A DNA stretch of 64,000 bases from an uncultured Carboxylicivirga sp. (GTDB lineage: Bacteria > Bacteroidota > Bacteroidia > Bacteroidales > Marinilabiliaceae), in NCBI GenBank assembly GCA_947503525.1, contig CANNEA010000002.1, forward strand, positions 620,001-684,000, written 5' to 3'. Every line of letters starts with the position of its first letter. Position 1 is the stretch's first letter. Of the stretch, positions 55,061 through 64,000 are shown piece after piece. Below the pieces are notes generated by a model. That model had not been told where the DNA came from. It worked only from the letters and a program-made list of their open reading frames with translations, and ran no database searches. The position numbers and the translations under genes were made by a program.

Positions 55061-55203
55061 GCTAAGAAATGTAATATTAAGTTCTTCTGGTATAATTGTG
55101 ACGATACAATTAAATTATGCTGTGTTCTTTAAAAAAGCTTGATTGAGAATAAACTGTTTTAATAACACTATGTTGAGCCTTGACATAGCTCTGATTGTTT
55201 GAT

Positions 55204-55229
55204 ATCAGGGAGGACCGGTCCTCCCTGAT
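55204..55229 (-). terminator. Strong 26-bp palindromic hairpin
   Basis: Perfect inverted repeat with core TCAGGGAGGACC/GGTCCTCCCTGA, directly after the stop of the TraB/GumN gene. Only a short T-run follows on the plus strand (ATTTTAT), none on the minus strand, so it is called a terminator mainly from position and strength. Confidence 0.6.
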
Positions 55230-55237
55230 TTTATGTG

Positions 55238-56089
55238 TTATTGTACGGCTTCTACTTTATAGCCTTTATCTTTTAACAACTGAAGAACGCCTTTTTTTCC
55301 GCTTAGATGGCCTGCGCCAACTGCCACAAAACAAGCCTTTTTACTCATCGTTTCAGTGAGTACCGGAATCCAGTTTTCATTTCTTTTGTCCAGAAGGAAT
55401 TCGGCAAAATCTTCCATGTCATCCTGTTCAAGAATAAATTCATATAGCTTATCAATATCCTGAGCTTTATAGGTATCTACCATTTTTCTAAACAAGGCTT
55501 TATTCTCTTCCACATCCGTAACAGATTCCATTAAAAGCTCTAATTGTTCATCATACGGAATGTTATCAAACATTGCTAATTGCTCTTCTATCGTTTCCAG
55601 GCCAAGTAATGGAATTTCGCTTTCCTTAGCCAATTTCATGATCTCCATTTCATATTGAGCAGGCTGAGGGCAATCCAATCCAAGTTTAATACTAACCATT
55701 GTTGATAAGGCCCAGGGTTTAAGAATGCCTAATTGGTCAATTCCTGCTCCCATAGCTTTGACCAGAGTTTCATTTATTACTTTTAGATCCTCTTCCGATA
55801 AATCAGCTTTGATGTTTTTCATTTGAGGATTAAGCATACCAGCCTGCATCTTTTGCATTAAGCCAGGATCAGACATATCTATTTCAAGAAACAACTGCTC
55901 ACATTCCTTTAGTTTCAAGGGAAGTTGTTCCGGGATAAAAAAGTCATCGGGACAAATCACATGGATGGTTCCAAATAAGTAAGATGGTTTTTCAAGGCCA
56001 TTACCTGATATTTTCCAGATTAATGAGTTTTGAGCAAAAGTGAGTCCAACAAAAAGAAGGAGAATCGAGGATAAGATAAATTTCTTCAT
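55238..56089 (-). CDS. TraB/GumN family protein
   Basis: 283-residue protein with a signal peptide (~1-19, GLTFAQ). The TraB/GumN domain shows LWKISGNGLEKPSYLFGTIHV near the start and the C-terminal AVGAGHLSGKKGVLQLLKDKGYKV; the GTIH and GAGH His residues are the expected metal or catalytic ligands of this Tiki-like fold. Tiki proteins are metalloproteases; here activity is inferred. Divergent from the MBL gene, with 50 bp between. Confidence 0.9.
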   Translation of the reverse strand: MKKFILSSILLLFVGLTFAQNSLIWKISGNGLEKPSYLFGTIHVICPDDFFIPEQLPLKLKECEQLFLEIDMSDPGLMQKMQAGMLNPQMKNIKADLSEEDLKVINETLVKAMGAGIDQLGILKPWALSTMVSIKLGLDCPQPAQYEMEIMKLAKESEIPLLGLETIEEQLAMFDNIPYDEQLELLMESVTDVEENKALFRKMVDTYKAQDIDKLYEFILEQDDMEDFAEFLLDKRNENWIPVLTETMSKKACFVAVGAGHLSGKKGVLQLLKDKGYKVEAVQ

Positions 56090-56139
56090 AATTTTAGGTT
56101 TTATTTAAACATAAAAGTAAAACTTTAATCTCATAAAAA

Positions 56140-56961
56140 GTGGAGATAATTAATCTGATTGAAAACACCAGCATTAGAAACAGGATTAAGTGCGAGCATG
56201 GTTTATCCTTATTCATTAGGATTGGAGATAAAAGTATTTTGTTTGATGTTGGGCAATCAGATAAGTTTTTGCAGAATGCCATAAAGTTGGGTGTGGATCT
56301 TGAGGATGTTGATTATGTCATTCTTAGTCATGGTCATTACGATCATACAGGAGGACTTCCGGCCTTTTTAGAAATAAATAAGAAAGCAAAGGTTTATCTT
56401 CATCCTGAAAGTCTTAAGCAAAGATTCTCTCGATCGAGCAAAACAATAAAAGAAAATGGTGTTCCATGGATTCAAGCCTTAGAAGCCTACAAGGATAGAT
56501 TTCAGTTTATTGAAGAATCTACTGAGCTTATTAAAGGTCTATGGATAGTGTCTGATATTAAAAGAGATCTTGAGCTTTGTGAATTGGATGAGAGGCTTGT
56601 TACCAGGAGTGATAAGGGATATCTTCCCGACGAGTTTAATGATGAATTAGTATTGTTAGTGCAAAGTCATGAAGGGGCAGTTGTGCTTACAGGTTGTGCT
56701 CATAATGGGATAATAAATATTTTAAATTCTATCCACGATCAAATGGGACCAAAGCCGTTTCGTTTAGTTGTTGGAGGTTTGCACTTAATGGGTAAAGAAG
56801 CTACTGAAATTAAACAAATTATTGCTCAGCTTCAACAGTTTGAAATCAATCAATGGGCCCTTAATCATTGCACCGGACATCCAGCTGTTGAAGAATTTAG
56901 GGAGGCTTTTCCGACTAAAGCAAAATATTTTAGAGGCGGAGAAAAAATATTAGTTGGCTAA
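56140..56961 (+). CDS. MBL-fold metallohydrolase
   Basis: 273-residue cytosolic metallo-beta-lactamase-fold hydrolase beginning with GTG. The metal motif is LSHGHYDHTGGLPAF; further ligands are in VVLTGCAHNGIINIL and ALNHCTGHPA. This layout fits the group related to the 7,8-dihydropterin methyl-ribofuranosyl-aminobenzene phosphate synthase family, but that function is not established for bacteria. The 3' end overlaps the convergent glycosidase-like gene by 12 bp. Confidence 0.88.
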   Translation: MEIINLIENTSIRNRIKCEHGLSLFIRIGDKSILFDVGQSDKFLQNAIKLGVDLEDVDYVILSHGHYDHTGGLPAFLEINKKAKVYLHPESLKQRFSRSSKTIKENGVPWIQALEAYKDRFQFIEESTELIKGLWIVSDIKRDLELCELDERLVTRSDKGYLPDEFNDELVLLVQSHEGAVVLTGCAHNGIINILNSIHDQMGPKPFRLVVGGLHLMGKEATEIKQIIAQLQQFEINQWALNHCTGHPAVEEFREAFPTKAKYFRGGEKILVG

Positions 56962-58080
56962 AGGCACGGAATAGGCTTTTTGCCAGGAGTAATAAGCAGG
57001 ACGTTTAAAACCCGTTTCACTCAGTAAACCTGAATCACGCCAAATTTGTCCAATATCTTTAAGCTTATCAGGGAAAGTTTGCCATATGGCATCATAATCT
57101 CTGTGTGACCACCAAATTATAAATTCATAGTTGTTGTCCTGAGCATTTTCCAACAATGTTTCCAAATATGCGTTCTGTTCGCATTCACTTGTACTGATAT
57201 TAACATCCATGCCGGGTATTATCAGATTCTCAGCAATACTTGATGTTTCAACAAAAGCAATGGTATTATTTACCCTTTGGTGAAGAAAGTCAAATGCACC
57301 TTGAAACTCAGGCTTTGAGTGTTGATCTTTAAAAAAGGGATAATGGCTAATAGCTGCAAAATCTAAGCTGTTGATGTAGCTTGTTAATTCATTTTGATAT
57401 TCTTGAGCACCATTAATATTTGGTTTATAAAAGTTATGTAATGTAATGGATTCAGATAATGGTAAAGTTGGATATTTTGCCCGGACCAGCTTACGGATCT
57501 CGCTCATTAAGAGCTTATATCCTTCCCATTTACTTATGTCGTTTATATATAACTCGTTAAATTCGATGCTTAAACAGACGTAGTTTGGATTAAACCTGGA
57601 AATCAAATAATCCAAATGTTTAAAGTAAGCATTTTTAATATGCTCGTCAGCAAACGAGGTATATACAGGAATGCTTCCATCCACATCTTCCGATAGTTCA
57701 TTTCGATCAGTATTTAATAAACTTACAGATAGCAATAGAGGTTTATCTTTAATTCGATTTGATAATTTAAAATCTATTTCATCGGTAAAATCATTAGGGA
57801 GATTAAGACCATTTATCCAGGCATTCCAAGGAATTTTATGGTCAATATGCTCTGTATATATATCACCGTTATTAGAAATGAATTGATAAGTATCTGCTAC
57901 ATCAGCCAATTCAGGTCCGTAGTTCCATGAGGTAAATCCCATTCGAAAATTGCGTTGAGACTCTTTTAAGAAGAATCCTTCGCTTAAGCAATTAATGTCT
58001 TCTATGTTTTCTTGTTTATCACAAGATACAATGGAGAGAGCAAAGAACATTAATGCGAATATAGATTTAGGCTTCAGCAT
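56950..58080 (-). CDS. Glycosidase-like (beta/alpha)8 lipoprotein
   Basis: 376-residue lipoprotein from the ATG at 58080, with lipobox IVSC near residue 20; an open frame reaching 58116 adds residues before the signal and is rejected. The domain looks like a glycoside hydrolase of clan A (GH53/GH5-like): RMGFTSWNYGPELADVADTYQF opens the barrel, the likely acid/base Glu is in CLSIEFNELY, and the likely nucleophile in AFVETSSIAENL. Other landmarks are LDFAAISHYPFF and FIIWWSHRDYDAIW. It is probably an envelope glycan hydrolase; substrate unknown. Confidence 0.72.
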   Translation of the reverse strand: MLKPKSIFALMFFALSIVSCDKQENIEDINCLSEGFFLKESQRNFRMGFTSWNYGPELADVADTYQFISNNGDIYTEHIDHKIPWNAWINGLNLPNDFTDEIDFKLSNRIKDKPLLLSVSLLNTDRNELSEDVDGSIPVYTSFADEHIKNAYFKHLDYLISRFNPNYVCLSIEFNELYINDISKWEGYKLLMSEIRKLVRAKYPTLPLSESITLHNFYKPNINGAQEYQNELTSYINSLDFAAISHYPFFKDQHSKPEFQGAFDFLHQRVNNTIAFVETSSIAENLIIPGMDVNISTSECEQNAYLETLLENAQDNNYEFIIWWSHRDYDAIWQTFPDKLKDIGQIWRDSGLLSETGFKRPAYYSWQKAYSVPLAN

Positions 58081-58334
58081 GAGTAGTATTTTTGAATAAA
58101 TACGGATGCAAAACATATCGGTTACAATATATTTAATTGATTCAAATAGTTACTCCCAACTAACATGTGAGTTTTAAAACTGCATACATGCTGGTAGAGT
58201 TATTGTGAAAGAAGAAGTGTAAAATAAAAGTGGGGGCTTATGTGCAATTAAACAATGCTTTATAATTAAGCGTTACTATTTAAACACTCTGGCACATCTA
58301 ATACTCTTTAAACTTTGGTGCATGTACTGAATTG

Positions 58335-60176
58335 ATGCTTGGGCTGAAATATGTTAATTTTATGGGGAATAATTATTCGGGAAAAGAGATTAATAAAGTT
58401 CGAAATAGCATTATAGATCTGGCTTTAATCGTTGGATCTATTGTTGGGGTGTTTGCCTATTTGCTAAGTTTTCTGGATTACTCCAGCACCTCTAACAAAA
58501 CCGGATTTATTACAGATCTGTTGGTTTTAATCTCTTTTGTTGTCGTTATTTATTACCGAAACCGTATAAATGTTAGTATCAAAGCATTAATAATCCTTAT
58601 TGGATTGTTTATGCTGATTGTTATTGATTTTACAAAATATGGGATCTATTCTGAAAACCTGGTTCTTCTGGTAGTTGTGCCTTTCTTCTCTTTTATAGTT
58701 TATAGCGTCCGTCGCACATTGTTAATTTATGGATTGATAGTAGTAATTATCGGAGTACTTGGGTATATGTTTGCCGAAGGTTATATGGAAATGGAGGCTA
58801 AAACCACACAACGACATTTGAACAACAGCCTTTGGATAATACAGCTGATCATCATCACAATTGTTTCTCTCGTAATTATTATCATTACCCGTCAATACAA
58901 TATTTCATTTTTTAAGCTAATTAATCGCCTGGAAGATAATAACGCTGCATTGAGTGCCAGTGAAAAAAGTTATCGTGAAATATTTAATTCATCTTCTGAT
59001 CCTATTTTTATTCACAATGAAAGGGGAGAGATTGTTGATGTTAATGATGCGATGCTATCCGTTTATGGCTACGAAAAAGATGAAGTATTTAGTTTAACGA
59101 TTGGTGATTTAAGTTCAAACGAAGACATCTATACAGCAAAAGAAGCCATGAGTCATGTTTTGGAAGCCAAAGAAAAAGGGCGTCTAGTATTTGACTGGCA
59201 TGCTAAACGAAAGGATGGCCAATTGTTTTGGGTTGAAGTGTCTTTGAAGCAAACAATTATTCTTGGAAAAAGACGTGTTCTGGCCATTGTTAGAGATATT
59301 GATGAAAAGAAAAGAAATGAAATACAACTGAATAGATATCGAAACAGATTAGAAGATCTTGTGCGAGAGCGAACCAGGGAGCTTGAATTGACTAATAAAG
59401 AATTAAAGTCAAGTTACCAAAGTCTATTTAAGCAAAAAGAGGAGCTGAAATTAGCACTTGAGAAATTGACAGAAACCCAAAATCAGCTTATTAGTTCTGA
59501 GAAAATGGCCTCACTCGGAATTCTGGCAGCCGGTGTGGCACATGAAATTAATAATCCTTTAAACTTTATTCAGGGAGGTGCTTTGGGGCTGCAAAACTAT
59601 TTTGATGAACATTATAAGACAATACCTGAGGATGTTCAGCCACTCATGGATGCAATTAATGAGGGCGTTAATCGATCGGCTGATATTGTGACAAGTCTTA
59701 ATCAGTTTAGCCGTCAGAATGGTTCAAAGAAGGAAGAGTGTAACATACATGCCATCATAGATAATTGCTTAAACATTCTAAGTAGTAAAATTAAAAATCA
59801 CATAAAAATAGAAAAGCGTTATCATCCTGATGAATGTATTATTATGTGTAGTGAAGGTAGATTGCATCAGGCCATTTTAAACATTCTATCCAATGCTGTT
59901 CAGGCCATAAAAAGCGAGGAGGGACTTATTGCAATAGCGAGTACTATTGAAGACAAAAACCTTATCGTATCAATTAAAGACAATGGTGAAGGCATTAGCG
60001 AAGAAAATATTAAGCGATTAACAGAGCCATTCTTCACCACCAAGCCTAGCGGCAAAGGAACAGGCCTTGGGCTTTCAATTACCCAAAACATCCTGGACGA
60101 CCACAAAGGTTCTTTGAGGTTTAATTCAGAACCAAACAAAGGCACTACAGCCATTATCACCTTACCCATAAACTAG
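58335..60176 (+). CDS. Membrane PAS-domain histidine kinase
   Basis: 613-residue sensor kinase; the ATG at 58335 is used, though a second ATG at 58362 (MGNNYSGKE) is also possible. About six helices (~20-190) are followed by one PAS domain (~210-320, FNSSSDPIFIHNERGEIVDVNDAML), a coiled linker, and an NtrB-like kinase: H-box ILAAGVAHEINNPLNF with the phospho-acceptor His, N-box ILNILSNAVQAI, G1 KDNGEGIS, and G2 GTGLGLSITQNIL. No regulator gene is adjacent. Confidence 0.93.
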   Translation: MLGLKYVNFMGNNYSGKEINKVRNSIIDLALIVGSIVGVFAYLLSFLDYSSTSNKTGFITDLLVLISFVVVIYYRNRINVSIKALIILIGLFMLIVIDFTKYGIYSENLVLLVVVPFFSFIVYSVRRTLLIYGLIVVIIGVLGYMFAEGYMEMEAKTTQRHLNNSLWIIQLIIITIVSLVIIIITRQYNISFFKLINRLEDNNAALSASEKSYREIFNSSSDPIFIHNERGEIVDVNDAMLSVYGYEKDEVFSLTIGDLSSNEDIYTAKEAMSHVLEAKEKGRLVFDWHAKRKDGQLFWVEVSLKQTIILGKRRVLAIVRDIDEKKRNEIQLNRYRNRLEDLVRERTRELELTNKELKSSYQSLFKQKEELKLALEKLTETQNQLISSEKMASLGILAAGVAHEINNPLNFIQGGALGLQNYFDEHYKTIPEDVQPLMDAINEGVNRSADIVTSLNQFSRQNGSKKEECNIHAIIDNCLNILSSKIKNHIKIEKRYHPDECIIMCSEGRLHQAILNILSNAVQAIKSEEGLIAIASTIEDKNLIVSIKDNGEGISEENIKRLTEPFFTTKPSGKGTGLGLSITQNILDDHKGSLRFNSEPNKGTTAIITLPIN

Positions 60177-60204
60177 AAGAGGCCACCCAATGGGTAGCCT
60201 CTTC
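60176..60204. terminator. Bidirectional terminator between convergent genes
   Basis: A 13-bp stem (one G-U on the minus strand) with a 3-nt loop starts at the last base of the kinase stop codon and lies 20 bp past the stop of the PEPCK-like gene. Confidence 0.75.
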
Positions 60205-60223
60205 ATTTATATGTATGTGTATT

Positions 60224-63200
60224 TTACCCTCTGTAAATCACATCAGCTCCGATAGTTCCAACCAACTCACTTAAGAAAGATTCTGATGAAACATGAGAAA
60301 GCATTGCTTTTGCTTTTGCAAGTCGATCATTAAGATCAAGCTCAGCACTTATCTCATTATTATCAGGATTGGCAAGGAAGTTTTCAAGGTAAGCAATTTG
60401 CTCGCCATGGAATTTAATTGCTTTTTCCTGCTTTAATGCTAAACGCTCTTTGTACCAATCGCTATTAATTACATAGTCGCGATCGAAATACTTACGCAAA
60501 TCAGGATGACTGATCTCTTTACCTTCATACTGACCATAAGCCATAATGTGAAGTAAGATTTTTAATGGAGGAATAGCTCCATCAACAGATCCCTCTTCGA
60601 AATAACGCTGAGCAACCTTCTGCTGTGCTTCAACAATATTATCAATTCCATCAACAAAGTCATCCATACCTTGTAATTCCGGCTTCAACATCTGTTCGTT
60701 AAATACAGCCAATGGTTCGTCGAATAAGCGGTTCATACAACGGAATGCAAAGTTCTCAGTAATACGATAACCCAAACGGCTAGCCAATACTTTTTTGCCA
60801 TTGTGTTCAAAGTCTTCAAGCTTCTCTAATGAACCATTTTCGATTAACAACTTAGGATCACGATCTTCAGGAACTAAACGCGCCCAAATCTCAGGAATTA
60901 AGATTGAAATATCATGGTCGAAACGGCTCTGTCCAACATATCCTGCAGCAGAACTGAATCCTTGATACTCTGTAATAATGTATGATAACAAGGCATTGTT
61001 CAAGTCAGTAGTTGGTACCAACATGTTGAAAGGCCCTTTAGTTAATGCACCTTCAGTACCAGCACCAGTTGTTGATGGCGATTTACCTGTTAAGCTACAG
61101 ATAAAGTCCATAAATAATTCAGGTAACTCCTGGTAATGAATTGGACTATAAACAGCCAATGGACGAATACCATTTTCTTTATCAGCCGGATTGTTACGAC
61201 GACCTGGTAATACGGCGTTCACAACATCAATTACTGGTTCTTCCGATTTAATCTTACGGAATAAACGTACACCAACTTCACCCAAATAGTTATCGATAAT
61301 ATCATCTTTGAAGATGTTACGCTCTAGGTAACGAGGGTTGTTTGTAGGTACGCCATCAACAATACGTGTATGTGAAGGCACTACAAAATAACCATCTTTG
61401 TCGCTTTCAATAACTTTCAGGATTAAATCTTTAACAGGCTGCGTATACTTATCAAAGTTGATAGCATCCTCATATAATTCAATCGCATCCTTCTTAGTTA
61501 AAGGCTCGTAGTTAGTTAAGAATGTACCGTCTGTTACAATATCTTTCTCTGCACCCTTGTCATATCCACGAATAATCGCTTCATCAGGACGCTGGAAAAG
61601 ATGATTTTCACAGTTAGTAACTACCTTATAACTCTTATTTTTATACTCAGGATTCAAGTTGCTCAACTGACTAGCTGGCAATACAATGGTAGCTGAAATG
61701 TCATCTTCCATTTGTATTTTCTGGCTAGGCACAAAGTCTGAACGCAGTTTGTGAAGTAACCAGTTACCATCTTCATTAAATCCAATACGTACGTAACTAC
61801 CTGTTACTTTATTGTTTTTATACTGAAGCGTTGTTCCTTCACGACCATTAACCACTTCAACAGACATGTAATCTTTCCAATTGCCTTTTTCACTTTCGTT
61901 ACGATATAAACGCTTAATGAAAAGAACCAAAGAACGGATGTGTGATGGAATGCCATTTAAGAAAGCATTGTACTCATCACTATATGTTTCTGATGGGGTT
62001 AACAATTTTACTGCCGATCCCAGTGCACGCTGTGGGCTTAGGAATGGACGTGATGGCTCAGCATCAGGACGAATGTTTTTCCAACGGTTTGAGAAATCAT
62101 AATTAATGATCTCATCAGCCAGTTTAAAATCTTCCTCCAGGTTAACAATGTTAAATGTACCATATTGGATAGCATTTTGCATTGATTTAGATATCTCTGA
62201 CTTACCACCACCAGATACAGTACATGGTTTGTGACAGAATACACCTTCAGGCTGAGTATTTACAATACGCCACATTGGTTGAGTTGGGTGTTTAGCCAAC
62301 TGGAACTTGTGACCTGATGGGTGAATGTATATCTTTTCAGGAGATAGTTTTAAAGATTCCTCTTTACCATCTTTTGTCCAAACAACAAGGCTCTTATCAA
62401 TATCAATATTAGCATGCTCGCTAATGTAAACGATATTAGTAAACTTGTTATCTACAGCATATCCTTCAGCGAATACGGTTGCACGATCACCTAATAAAGC
62501 CATGGCTTCTTCAAAAGAATATGACTTTTCTAGTTTAGCAGAAAAGATTTCACCAAACACGCTATCGCTCATTATACCACGAGGGTAAGCAATTGCTCCA
62601 CCGGCATGCTCTTCTTCAACCAAACCGATCATGTTAGCTGAATAGCTAATCTGTGTTTTGATTTCTTTTTTAGAATAACCATAGTAGTTATCTCCAATTA
62701 AAGTAACCACAACACCTTGATCATTACGACAAGTAATTTTAAATGCACCTCCATCGTTGTACAAATCATTCTCATCTTTCCAGCACATACCATCGTTACG
62801 CTGACGTTCAGTAGCATCATCGTAATGCGGTAATCCAATATCTTTTTTCTTAAGCTTAGTCATTTGAGGCGCAAGAATGATACAACCAGTTGTACCAGTC
62901 CAATGCTCAATATCTAATGCTGAATCATTTTCGGCCAGGTTGTGATCACCCGCATTACCAAAAATATTCTCTACAAAATCAAGGTTACTTACTAGAGTAC
63001 CCGGTGCAAAAAAGCGAACTTCCATGCTTTTTTGAGCTACTACTCCAGGAACTTCAGGACAAACAATAGGACGTAATAATAAAGACACCATCGTTTTTGC
63101 CTTCTCTTCCTGAGTAGAAGTAAAAGGTAAGATGTTCATATCATCATCAGGAGTAACCGCAGCTTTTAACATATTGGCAAAAGCAATTTTTGGCACCTCT

Positions 63201-63700
63201 TTTTTATCTAAAGGTACTGGTAGCCCACCTTCCACAATGTGGAAAGTTCCCTTAGTGGTCCGTTTATCCTTATCAGGATTATTTAATATACCTTGCTTTA
63301 GACGGTATGAACTAACTAAGTCACTTTTGAATTCGTTTGCATCAGGCGGCAAACTCACTTCACGTGCTAAACCTTTTTGATTTAGAACGAAGGTTTTATT
63401 AGGTAGTCGATATTCCGAATTGTCAAGGTCAACATCGCTTAAATAATCATTCAGAAAGTTCTGAATTCGCGTATCAGCTGGCGACAGATGATCGGAAAGT
63501 AAACGAGTCTTCTCTTTGAAACTATTAATTAATCCTTCTGTTAAAGAAAGAAATTTAGTGTTCGAGTATTTGGTATCAGCATCACAGGCATCATAATACA
63601 ATGGCTGTCCTATAGACGCCAATTGCAAATTGATGTACTGTATCATGTCCTTTCGGTCCTTCTTTTTAAGTTTCTGCTTTTTAAGCATGTCATCTTTCAT
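60224..63700 (-). CDS. Large cytosolic enzyme, candidate PPi-type phosphoenolpyruvate carboxykinase
   Basis: 1158-residue soluble protein with no signal or membrane segment, about 131 kDa. A glycine-rich loop at ~495-505 reads CTVSGGGKSEISKSM; other strongly conserved-looking blocks are HWTGTTGCIILAPQMTK, WKDENDLYNDGGAFKIT, VEEEHAGGAIAYPRG and GKSPSTTGAGTEGALTKGP. Size and layout agree with the PPi-dependent PEP carboxykinases known from Entamoeba and Propionibacterium (~1140 residues), which convert oxaloacetate and PPi to PEP, or the reverse. The assignment is from memory of that family, so moderate. Single gene with its own promoter. Confidence 0.55.
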   Translation of the reverse strand: MKDDMLKKQKLKKKDRKDMIQYINLQLASIGQPLYYDACDADTKYSNTKFLSLTEGLINSFKEKTRLLSDHLSPADTRIQNFLNDYLSDVDLDNSEYRLPNKTFVLNQKGLAREVSLPPDANEFKSDLVSSYRLKQGILNNPDKDKRTTKGTFHIVEGGLPVPLDKKEVPKIAFANMLKAAVTPDDDMNILPFTSTQEEKAKTMVSLLLRPIVCPEVPGVVAQKSMEVRFFAPGTLVSNLDFVENIFGNAGDHNLAENDSALDIEHWTGTTGCIILAPQMTKLKKKDIGLPHYDDATERQRNDGMCWKDENDLYNDGGAFKITCRNDQGVVVTLIGDNYYGYSKKEIKTQISYSANMIGLVEEEHAGGAIAYPRGIMSDSVFGEIFSAKLEKSYSFEEAMALLGDRATVFAEGYAVDNKFTNIVYISEHANIDIDKSLVVWTKDGKEESLKLSPEKIYIHPSGHKFQLAKHPTQPMWRIVNTQPEGVFCHKPCTVSGGGKSEISKSMQNAIQYGTFNIVNLEEDFKLADEIINYDFSNRWKNIRPDAEPSRPFLSPQRALGSAVKLLTPSETYSDEYNAFLNGIPSHIRSLVLFIKRLYRNESEKGNWKDYMSVEVVNGREGTTLQYKNNKVTGSYVRIGFNEDGNWLLHKLRSDFVPSQKIQMEDDISATIVLPASQLSNLNPEYKNKSYKVVTNCENHLFQRPDEAIIRGYDKGAEKDIVTDGTFLTNYEPLTKKDAIELYEDAINFDKYTQPVKDLILKVIESDKDGYFVVPSHTRIVDGVPTNNPRYLERNIFKDDIIDNYLGEVGVRLFRKIKSEEPVIDVVNAVLPGRRNNPADKENGIRPLAVYSPIHYQELPELFMDFICSLTGKSPSTTGAGTEGALTKGPFNMLVPTTDLNNALLSYIITEYQGFSSAAGYVGQSRFDHDISILIPEIWARLVPEDRDPKLLIENGSLEKLEDFEHNGKKVLASRLGYRITENFAFRCMNRLFDEPLAVFNEQMLKPELQGMDDFVDGIDNIVEAQQKVAQRYFEEGSVDGAIPPLKILLHIMAYGQYEGKEISHPDLRKYFDRDYVINSDWYKERLALKQEKAIKFHGEQIAYLENFLANPDNNEISAELDLNDRLAKAKAMLSHVSSESFLSELVGTIGADVIYRG

Positions 63701-64000
63701 TTTGGCACACGATTTAAGTTATGAATGAGCAGCAAATTTAAATAAATATTGGGGTATTTTATAACAATTTGTTAGAATTGGTATGTTAATGTTTCTAAAT
63801 TATTGCAAAATCATTATTTACTTGACATAAGTATGTTTTAAGTGAGACCCATTTGTCAATAACAATGAGCCTACTAATGTCTGGTTAAAATTTAGAATAG
63901 TTTGTAGTAGATTATTGGATAAAGTTACGCTTATATAAATTACAAAAATTTCTATTAATTACCCACTTCGGATATAAACTTTATTCTTACCATTCGAATG
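63701..64000. other. Upstream region at the window end
   Basis: 300 bp beyond the start of the PEPCK-like gene. Besides the candidate promoter at 63733-63740 I see no gene; the next gene is outside the window. Confidence 0.5.
63733..63740 (-). promoter_or_regulatory. -7 element TAAATTTG for the PEPCK-like gene
   Basis: Exact TAnnTTTG match on the minus strand, 33-40 bp before the start codon. Confidence 0.5.

Larger units (their letters stand above)
54742..55237. other. Intergenic region with repeat and terminator
   Basis: About 496 bp without a gene. It contains an ORF-like extragenic repeat (54915-55060) and a strong hairpin (55204-55229). The rest is AT-rich and shows nothing else. Confidence 0.6.

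Noticed and set aside
1-64000. tRNA, rRNA, insertion sequences or prophage
   Set aside because: I found no cloverleaf, transposase, integrase or structural phage gene by reading; a tRNAscan and IS search would be decisive.

Overview
The window looks like chromosomal DNA of an AT-rich Bacteroidota, most likely the order Bacteroidales/Marinilabiliales. The evidence is a type IX secretion (T9SS) C-terminal sorting domain, -7 promoter elements of the form TAnnTTTG in place of E. coli-type boxes, weak Shine-Dalgarno sequences, and gene neighbourhoods typical of the phylum: parA-parB-DUF5683-mltD, RDD/SpoIIM/DUF4129/DUF4350/MoxR/DUF58, and glycosyltransferase next to an LpxH-like phosphatase. I see no rRNA, tRNA, prophage, insertion sequence or CRISPR array. 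The window is mostly housekeeping genes with several unusual accessory signals.

Region by region. 0-8.2 kb: the end of a sensor-kinase locus, a family I pyrophosphatase, yifB/comM, a large T9SS-secreted protein, a decayed second copy of the yifB 5' end, and gmhA. 8.2-17.6 kb: SRPBCC protein, nitrilase-family amidase, AraC-GyrI regulator, TRM11-like methyltransferase, a polyferredoxin/DUF362 redox pair, small secreted proteins, comF, a beta-barrel protein and a zinc-less sirtuin. 17.7-26.1 kb, mostly plus strand: K+ channel, mutL with its small upstream gene, two tandem rhomboid proteases, an EEP-family protein, a membrane protein/winged-helix regulator pair behind a 42-bp perfect palindrome, then thyA-folA. 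26.3-29.1 kb: glycosyltransferase, LpxH-like phosphatase, and a truncated PhnW-like aminotransferase without its catalytic residues. 29.4-36.4 kb: a six-gene MoxR-DUF58 operon divergent from an RDD gene. 36.4-44.2 kb: YugP-like metalloprotease, a 1261-residue propeller sensor whose phospho-acceptor histidine appears replaced, and an MBOAT/SGNH O-acylation pair. 44.3-49.4 kb: mltD, DUF5683, parB, parA and a heptose kinase. 49.5-53.4 kb: an unrecognised 230-residue protein, a phased array of TTCCGA motifs with dyad symmetry, and priA. 53.4-64 kb: LVIVD lipoprotein, TraB/GumN, MBL hydrolase, glycosidase-like lipoprotein, PAS histidine kinase and a very large cytosolic enzyme that I tentatively call PPi-type PEP carboxykinase.

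The strongest undescribed signal is the array at 50320-50541. At least four TTCCGA motifs on one side and three CGGAA motifs plus one TGGAA variant on the other recur every 20-21 bp (two DNA helical turns). The two half-arrays mirror each other about position ~50419.5, and degenerate copies extend the series outward. It lies upstream of an orphan gene of unknown function. Other notable items are the 42-bp palindrome overlapping a promoter at 23832-23873, the PLP-less aminotransferase relative, the His-less histidine kinase, the yifB remnant and the PEPCK candidate. All family assignments come from reading the sequence; no database search was run.
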